From Dehalococcoidia bacterium (GTDB lineage: Bacteria > Chloroflexota > Dehalococcoidia > UBA3495), in NCBI GenBank assembly GCA_002730485.1, contig PCAH01000010.1, positions 1 to 8,668 of the forward strand: DNA of 8,668 nucleotides. Reading direction: 5' to 3'. A program made the position numbers and the translations under genes. Below are positions 5,180 to 8,668 of this stretch, piece by piece (the first letter of the stretch is position 1; each line of letters starts with the position of its first letter). Below the pieces are notes generated by a model. That model had not been told where the DNA came from, did not search any database, and worked only from the letters and a program-made list of their open reading frames with translations.

Positions 5180-5943
5180 CCCAGCATCTTCTTGCAGGTC
5201 AGACCGTCCTTGAGCTCGTACTTGGCGTCGCGCATCATGTCGCGGGCGCCGCCCGGGAGGTACACGATCTCGTCGCACTTGTCCAGCAGGTCCGCCTTGT
5301 GCTTCTTGGCAAACTTTTTCGCGGCGTCGCATCCGGAGTGGGCGCAGTACACCGCACAGGCGCTGCCCCGGGGCACTGATCCCATCTCGCTGTGCGTATC
5401 GACGTCCTCGCCGTCCCAGCGCGCCACGTCGCAGCTTCCGTACTTTGCCGGTAGGGCGTTGATGAAGACGTGGTCGTCCGGCTCAAAGTCCTTCAGATTC
5501 TTGTAGACCCGGTCCCAGACCCCGGCACGGGAGCTGCAGCTCGCAAGGCCGACTTTTTTGCCTTCTTCCGCGTGGTGGTGTCCGGCTTCCTCGTCGGCGC
5601 CACAAGCGCCGCAGTGAAGCTCCACGGAATGCATAGCGGACTTATGGCCACCGCTGCAGCCTCCGAGTTCCACTTTTTTCTTTTTGTGTCCGTCGCAGCC
5701 GTGCATCTCCGTGGACTGCATAGCCGGTTTATCGTATGGCAAGTCTCCGAGTTCTACCTTTTTCTTTTTGTGTCCGTCGCAGCCGGGCGTCGCCACGGAA
5801 TGCATATGACCGCTACTGCAGTGTAGCTCGACCGATTTCGGCATCTCGAACAGGCGGTCGGACACCGGCGCCATGGTCACGTGGCCGCTGGTGCCGTACA
5901 GCTGGAGGACATCGGGGATTCTCTGTTTGTTTCTTGCGCTCAT
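5176..5943 (-). CDS. Cys/His-rich repeat protein with C-terminal rhodanese-like domain
   Basis: A 255-aa protein in two parts. Residues 36-135 are rich in Cys, His and Lys and contain two identical GCDGHKKKKVELG segments (54-66, 82-94) 28 residues apart. Related flanks follow (MHSVELHCGACG at 104, GHHHAEEGKKVGL at 121), so about three 28-residue units bind metal, by appearance. Residues about 155-245 resemble a rhodanese fold: an opening strand HVFINALPAKYG, the active-loop strand ACAVYCAHSGC with Cys200 as the likely nucleophile, a helix DAAKKFAKKH, then DEIVYLPGGARDMM, matching the family's 'V..L.GG...W'. Rhodaneses carry persulfide on the loop Cys. I chose ATG 5943 because longer starts run through the divergent dehydrogenase gene. 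The stop overlaps the neighbour's stop in TTAA. Confidence 0.72.
   Translation of the reverse strand: MSARNKQRIPDVLQLYGTSGHVTMAPVSDRLFEMPKSVELHCSSGHMHSVATPGCDGHKKKKVELGDLPYDKPAMQSTEMHGCDGHKKKKVELGGCSGGHKSAMHSVELHCGACGADEEAGHHHAEEGKKVGLASCSSRAGVWDRVYKNLKDFEPDDHVFINALPAKYGSCDVARWDGEDVDTHSEMGSVPRGSACAVYCAHSGCDAAKKFAKKHKADLLDKCDEIVYLPGGARDMMRDAKYELKDGLTCKKMLG
5661..5784 (-). repeat. Two 40-bp direct repeats, 84-bp period
   Basis: 5661-5700 and 5745-5784 match at 38 of 40 positions and encode the duplicated GCDGHKKKKVELG segment. More diverged pieces of the same unit (a CCACGGAATGCAT core) lie at both ends, so this is a decayed tandem duplication of an 84-bp (28-codon) unit within the gene. Confidence 0.85.
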
Positions 5944-5971
5944 GTTTTCCTTGCTTGGTTCGGAAAACATG
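5941..5971. promoter_or_regulatory. Inverted repeat holding both divergent start codons
   Basis: CATGTTTTCC (5941-5950) and GGAAAACATG (5962-5971) are perfect 10-bp inverted arms with an 11-base spacer. Read outward, each arm is GGAAAACATG, and its ATG is the start of one gene: the minus gene at 5943 and the plus gene at 5969. The gap between the two start codons is only 25 bases. The arms could be a shared operator or a duplicated start context. Confidence 0.6.
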
Positions 5972-6922
5972 CAATCTGATAACGAAACACGAGGGCACTT
6001 GTATGGGCGGACCGTGCTTGTGACGGGCGGGACGCGGGGACTCGGACTCCTGCAGGCGGATCGGGCGCTGGCTGCCGGGGCGCGCCACGTTACGATCACA
6101 AGCAGGCCGGATTCAGCCGGCGGTAACATCGACGACCGCGGTCGTGCACTGCAGTATCTTCAGGAACGGCACGGCGCGGATCGGAGCAGCTACGTTTCCG
6201 CAGACGTGCGAAAGGCGTGTCCGGTACGGGACGGGAAAACCATCGATGACGGCATGTGCAACGGGCGGGTCTTCGACCCCGCGATCCGGGAGTCGCTCGG
6301 GCTGCCGCGCCAGCTGGACTCGGTGTCGTTGAATGCCGGCGTCTTCGGGCCCGGTGATATATCGCGACGAATCGACAAGCTCTCCGGAGAAATGTGGGAC
6401 AACGTACAGGACACCAACTGCAAGGGCGTCTTTCACGGCCTGCAGGACTTTGCGCGCGCACAAAAAGAAGAACCCTCTGACGACCCCGCGGTCGTGGTCA
6501 TCAAGTCGATCTACGGGTCGGGGGCGAGCCTCTTCGGACATGCGACCTACCAAGCCTCTAAATTCTGCGCCCACGGACTCACAAAGCAGGCAGCGATCGA
6601 GCTTTCGCGCCCTGAGCGCGGGATCCCACGAATCAACGTCAACAGCGTGAGTCCGGGATTCAGCAAGTCGCCAATGACCAAGGGGTTCTGGGGCGTCGAG
6701 GAGGTGCGGGGCGAAACCGCGAACGCCCATCCGTCGGGCACGTGGGTGGAGGGAGACGACGTCGCAAAGTCCGTCGTCTTCATGATGAACCCCCCGGGCG
6801 CCGTGACCGGCGTGGACCTGCCCGTGGACAACGGGGTCATGGCCGAGAGCGTTCCGGGGTGGGACCAAGCGGACGCCATCCGCAAGGTCACGGGCGAGCC
6901 GTGCTGTGGGACGGTAGACTAG
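5969..6922 (+). CDS. Short-chain dehydrogenase/reductase (SDR)
   Basis: A 317-aa classical-type SDR, an NAD(P)-dependent oxidoreductase. Visible motifs in order: the Rossmann cofactor motif TGGTRGLG (19-26), LNAG (121-124), the structural Asn150 in NCKG, a Ser before the active site in KSIYGS (Ser180 or Ser184), the catalytic YQASK (Tyr194, Lys198), VSPG (227-230), and a C-terminal LPVDNG like the usual LxVDGG. The arginine after TGG and the SRP end of strand 2 (45-47) suggest NADP preference, weakly. At 317 aa it is longer than the usual ~250, through insertions around 80-115 and 163-173. All catalytic residues are present. The substrate is unknown. ATG 5969 was chosen over upstream Met codons because it lies in the inverted repeat and leaves the divergent gene intact. 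It may be acquired from the host. Confidence 0.9.
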   Translation: MQSDNETRGHLYGRTVLVTGGTRGLGLLQADRALAAGARHVTITSRPDSAGGNIDDRGRALQYLQERHGADRSSYVSADVRKACPVRDGKTIDDGMCNGRVFDPAIRESLGLPRQLDSVSLNAGVFGPGDISRRIDKLSGEMWDNVQDTNCKGVFHGLQDFARAQKEEPSDDPAVVVIKSIYGSGASLFGHATYQASKFCAHGLTKQAAIELSRPERGIPRINVNSVSPGFSKSPMTKGFWGVEEVRGETANAHPSGTWVEGDDVAKSVVFMMNPPGAVTGVDLPVDNGVMAESVPGWDQADAIRKVTGEPCCGTVD

Positions 6923-6935
6923 AAGCGGGTTTTTA

Positions 6936-7088
6936 CTAACTTAACGAGAACAAGTTTGTCAGGCGTCGGATTTCGTCAATCAGCTCAGCCAAGTCCTCGA
7001 TGCTGGCGACCGAGTCCTCGATGCTGGGAATCGCGCCCTCGTCAAGGGACTCGTAGCAGAGCAGCGGGTCCTCTGGGCCCTCGGGCAT
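6936..7088 (-). CDS. Small acidic protein, 50 aa (possible gene)
   Basis: A short acidic helical protein with a small internal duplication: SIEDSVASIEDLAEL is encoded by two identical 15-bp repeats (6992-7006 and 7013-7027). The longer frame starts at 7133. I prefer the Met at 7088 because AAATCTACACTT, a copy of the candidate promoter motif, lies 17 bases upstream of it and would otherwise be inside the gene. The ORF fills the gap between the dehydrogenase and the two-helix membrane gene. No family is recognised, and it is short enough that it may not be real. Confidence 0.5.
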   Translation of the reverse strand: MPEGPEDPLLCYESLDEGAIPSIEDSVASIEDLAELIDEIRRLTNLFSLS

Positions 7089-7105
7089 ATTTGGTGAGAG
7101 TACAA

Positions 7106-7117
7106 AAGTGTAGATTT
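7106..7117 (-). promoter_or_regulatory. Candidate promoter motif AAATCTACACTT
   Basis: On the minus strand this reads AAATCTACACTT, 17 bases before the ATG at 7088. It shares TCTACACTT exactly with the copies before the genes at 3007 and 8142. Confidence 0.45.
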
Positions 7118-7176
7118 CGGCAGAATTCTCCATGTTCGTGGCCGCTGCTATTTTCCGCGGACTTCAAACAAAAGCC

Positions 7177-7434
7177 ATGGAGGGCACGGACAGGTTGATA
7201 CAGAAGTGCAAGCGACTGTGGCAGCGTAACAAGGGGGCCAAGTGGAAGTACTCCTTCTATTCTGCTCTCGTATTCTTTGTGGTCGCATCGCCACAGGCAT
7301 ACGAGATTTCGCAGCAGCTCCTTGGGACCAAGCTTGATATATCGAACAACGGTGCTCCCACTGCCGCCGGCCTCATGTTGCACACCGTGGTATTCATGAT
7401 TGCGCTCTACGGAATGATGAACCTACCCGACTGA
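7177..7434 (+). CDS. Small two-helix membrane protein, conserved NCLDV type
   Basis: An 85-aa protein with a basic N-terminus (DRLIQKCKRLWQRNKGAKWK) and two membrane segments, about 24-43 (KYSFYSALVFFVVASPQAYE) and 62-82 (PTAAGLMLHTVVFMIALYG). The pattern 'SPQ.Y...LLG' after helix 1 and 'PT..G..LH..VF' in helix 2 matches, as I recall, a short membrane protein widespread in phycodnaviruses and mimiviruses, of unknown function and probably in the virion membrane. I chose ATG 7177 for its strong Kozak-like context (AAAGCCATGG) and the basic N-terminus. An in-frame ATG at 7132 would add 15 residues but overlaps the start of the opposite ORF. Its 3' end overlaps the next gene by 12 bases, tail to tail. 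Confidence 0.78.
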   Translation: MEGTDRLIQKCKRLWQRNKGAKWKYSFYSALVFFVVASPQAYEISQQLLGTKLDISNNGAPTAAGLMLHTVVFMIALYGMMNLPD

Positions 7435-7656
7435 TTGATTTTTATCACGCTGCGACGCCCTGTAGGCCCGCGACTCCTTGTACATGCGCACTCCTGCTTT
7501 GCGCACCATCCACATTGTGAACCAGAATACTGCAATCGCCAGTGGGAGAAATTTCGGAAATCCCTGCTTCACGGCGCGGTACATGTACCAGAACAGCAGA
7601 ACCTGCATACCGGCACCGATGATTCCCTCCGCGATCTCTGCTCCTGTCACAGACAT
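7423..7656 (-). CDS. Small two-helix membrane protein, 77 aa
   Basis: Two hydrophobic segments (about 8-26, AEGIIGAGMQVLLFWYMYR region; and 34-52, PKFLPLAIAVFWFTMWMVR) are separated by a short basic loop and followed by a basic soluble tail. I do not recognise the family. The start ATG at 7656 is preceded by an A/T-rich gap with TTTTCTAACA, only loosely like the promoter motif. It lies in a run of three minus-strand genes. Small membrane proteins clustered like this are common among viral structural genes, which is inference only. Confidence 0.7.
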   Translation of the reverse strand: MSVTGAEIAEGIIGAGMQVLLFWYMYRAVKQGFPKFLPLAIAVFWFTMWMVRKAGVRMYKESRAYRASQRDKNQSVG

Positions 7657-7702
7657 GGTTGGGGTTTTTTGTTAGAAAAGAAAATCACCTTTTTTTGATG
7701 TC

Positions 7703-7936
7703 TTAACAGTCTGCGCGCACTACGATTTCTGGCACGACCACGGCGAGATCAATGTTTTCTCCTATTGGTTCACTCACGACGGCTGCCGTCACGACTACTT
7801 CGGCTGTTTCCTGCTCTATACGATACCTTCGCCGCGCGGTCGCAAAACTTCGGGAAAATTTCCGCACCAGCGAGCAAGCCGATAGAAGCACCACGAAAGC
7901 AACAAAAAACCAAAAGAGGATTTCTGTCATTGCCAT
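7703..7936 (-). CDS. Small single-pass membrane protein, 77 aa
   Basis: One N-terminal hydrophobic segment (MTEILFWFFVAFVVLLSACS) is followed by a basic stretch (RKFSRSFATARRRYR) and a Val/Glu-rich tail. It looks like a signal anchor with a cytoplasmic or internal basic region. The Cys after LLSA resembles a bacterial lipobox but is unlikely to be used in a eukaryotic setting. The ATG at 7936 overlaps the stop of the upstream gene (TGATG), which favours this start. ATG 7930, two codons on, is equally possible. Family not recognised. Confidence 0.65.
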   Translation of the reverse strand: MAMTEILFWFFVAFVVLLSACSLVRKFSRSFATARRRYRIEQETAEVVVTAAVVSEPIGENIDLAVVVPEIVVRADC

Positions 7937-8142
7937 CACACGTGCACGAGGTGCCACTCCCAGTAGTCGTCGGTTGTGCCGTTGCTGTCCTGTACCCGAA
8001 CAACCCAGCCGAAGGGAGTGAGTCGTACACGTTCTACCACGCGAAGGACACCACTAAACAGAGGACGCTGGGCCTCAGACTGGAAGAAACGACCAGCTAA
8101 CGTTAGTCGAACGGGAAGTCCAAGTAGAAGGCGGTACGCCAT
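7936..8142 (-). CDS. Hypothetical protein, 68 aa
   Basis: A compact, probably beta-rich protein (VRLTLAGRFF..., PLFSGVLRVVERVRLTPFG, WVVRVQDSNG) ending in DDYWEWHLVHV. The regular alternation of hydrophobic and charged residues suggests a small barrel or OB-like fold; this is an impression, not a match. The frame extends to 8295, but that would run antisense into the opposite gene. ATG 8142 is preceded at 24 bases by ATTTCTACACTT, the recurring motif. Its stop codon overlaps the next gene's start, so the two may be transcribed together. Confidence 0.6.
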   Translation of the reverse strand: MAYRLLLGLPVRLTLAGRFFQSEAQRPLFSGVLRVVERVRLTPFGWVVRVQDSNGTTDDYWEWHLVHV

Positions 8143-8166
8143 TGTCCGGAGTGGCGACCGATACAT

Positions 8167-8178
8167 AAGTGTAGAAAT
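8167..8178 (-). promoter_or_regulatory. Candidate promoter motif ATTTCTACACTT
   Basis: On the minus strand this reads ATTTCTACACTT, within GATATTTCTACACTT, 24 bases before the ATG at 8142. It lies in the 60-base divergent gap shared with the plus gene at 8203, midway between the two starts. Confidence 0.5.
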
Positions 8179-8202
8179 ATCAGCGGAGTACGGAAAGACC
8201 TG

Positions 8203-8668
8203 ATGACGAGCGTAACCGTCACCATGCCACCCGCTGCCTTTCTGCTTGCGGCCCACACCATGTCGGACACCGCAGAGTTCCCACTTAGACAACACATGCG
8301 TGGGCTACGGCAACATCTTAAAAAGAACCCCGGAGTTCTAAAAAAGAAAGCCACGCTAACCATAACCAAGAATACAAGAGGAGAGTTCGCCGTCGTGAAC
8401 CACGACGGTCGGCACCGTGCGTACCTGAAGATGAAGCGCGGTGACGAAACGATTCCGGTGGAATTGGATATATCCAACGCACCGCGGCCTCGAAAACACC
8501 CTAGGACGATTACAGTCCGCGAGGAGTGTCGTGATAAGCCTAGGTATGCACTGCGTCTTAAGTTTGCTCCCGGTAAAAAGGTCACTTACGTAGACACGAC
8601 CGAGTCCGGCGAGCCACTTGCGGTGGGCAAGCTCCCTGACGCAGTGCAGAGTTTACTTCGAGAACGCA
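8203..8668 (+). CDS. DGRHR-motif (ParB/sulfiredoxin-like) protein, C-terminally cut by the window end
   Basis: An open frame of at least 155 codons with no stop before the window ends. The segment FAVVNHDGRHRAYLKMKRGDETIPVELDI (residues 68-96) matches the common 'hDGRHRA.A....G...IPV' core of ParB/sulfiredoxin-superfamily proteins found in phages and viruses. The preceding PPAAFLLAA ... MRGLRQHLKK part fits the 'sP..FL.l' opening that often precedes it. That superfamily includes DNA-binding ParB nucleotidases and uncharacterised phage proteins; the residues seen here do not say which. Start choice is open: ATG 8203, ATG 8224 (GTCACCATGCC, and next to the PPAAFL motif) or ATG 8260. It is divergent from the 68-aa gene. 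Confidence 0.6.
   Translation, partial: MTSVTVTMPPAAFLLAAHTMSDTAEFPLRQHMRGLRQHLKKNPGVLKKKATLTITKNTRGEFAVVNHDGRHRAYLKMKRGDETIPVELDISNAPRPRKHPRTITVREECRDKPRYALRLKFAPGKKVTYVDTTESGEPLAVGKLPDAVQSLLRER

Noticed and set aside
5873..5968. Longer N-terminus of the dehydrogenase (ATG 5873 or 5942)
   Set aside because: The SDR cofactor motif already sits at the normal distance from ATG 5969, and the extension overlaps the opposite gene.
7131..7134. CATG palindrome giving starts on both strands (7132 plus, 7133 minus)
   Set aside because: Any CATG gives this. Downstream ATGs at 7177 and 7088 have better context and a motif copy, so I prefer them.
8103..8585. 160-aa minus-strand open frame at the right end
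   Set aside because: It is antisense to the plus-strand frame that carries the DGRHR motif and runs open to the window end.

Overview
The window looks like part of the genome of a large eukaryote-infecting DNA virus of the Nucleocytoviricota (NCLDV) type, or such a virus integrated in an algal or protist genome. The support is mixed. Genes are tightly packed on both strands with gaps of a few bases. Several products match families common in giant viruses: an HNH nuclease of the 'GH..P.S.GG / N.RPIC..CN' type, an ankyrin-repeat protein, a DUF5872-like basic protein, and a small two-helix membrane protein with an 'SPQ.Y...LLG...PT..G..LH..VF' pattern. The one tRNA gene has eukaryotic Pol III A and B boxes and oligo-T terminators. 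Most of the window is GC-rich. I cannot name the virus lineage from this sequence alone.

Left part (1-3007): the C-terminal tail of an upstream gene overlaps, by ATGA, a class I glutamine amidotransferase. That gene converges on an ankyrin-repeat gene with a GC-rich tandem-repeat tail. The ankyrin gene is divergent from a small HNH endonuclease gene, which in turn converges (3-base gap) on a 362-aa protein I do not recognise.

Middle (3008-3384) is the only long non-coding stretch. On the minus strand it holds a tRNA gene whose acceptor, D, anticodon and T stems all pair perfectly, but only if a 77-nt insert is removed from inside the anticodon stem. The gene is flanked by oligo-T terminators and by gene promoters.

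Right part (3385-8668): small unknown protein; DUF5872-like protein; a 286-aa protein with an AT-rich core and an Ala/Ser repeat array; a Cys/His-rich repeat protein ending in a rhodanese-like domain; a short-chain dehydrogenase divergent from it, with both start codons inside one perfect inverted repeat; a very small acidic ORF; a conserved-looking two-helix membrane protein; two more small membrane proteins; a 68-aa unknown protein; and, running off the end, a protein with a DGRHR motif.

A short element, consensus TCT(A/G)CACTT preceded by A/T-rich bases, sits 17-31 bases before the chosen start codons of four genes (3007-, 3385+, 7088-, 8142-) and is a candidate promoter motif. The most interesting items are the interrupted tRNA gene, this motif, the inverted repeat that carries two start codons, and the metal-binding-like repeat/rhodanese fusion. 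All functions are inferred from sequence reading; no database search was run.
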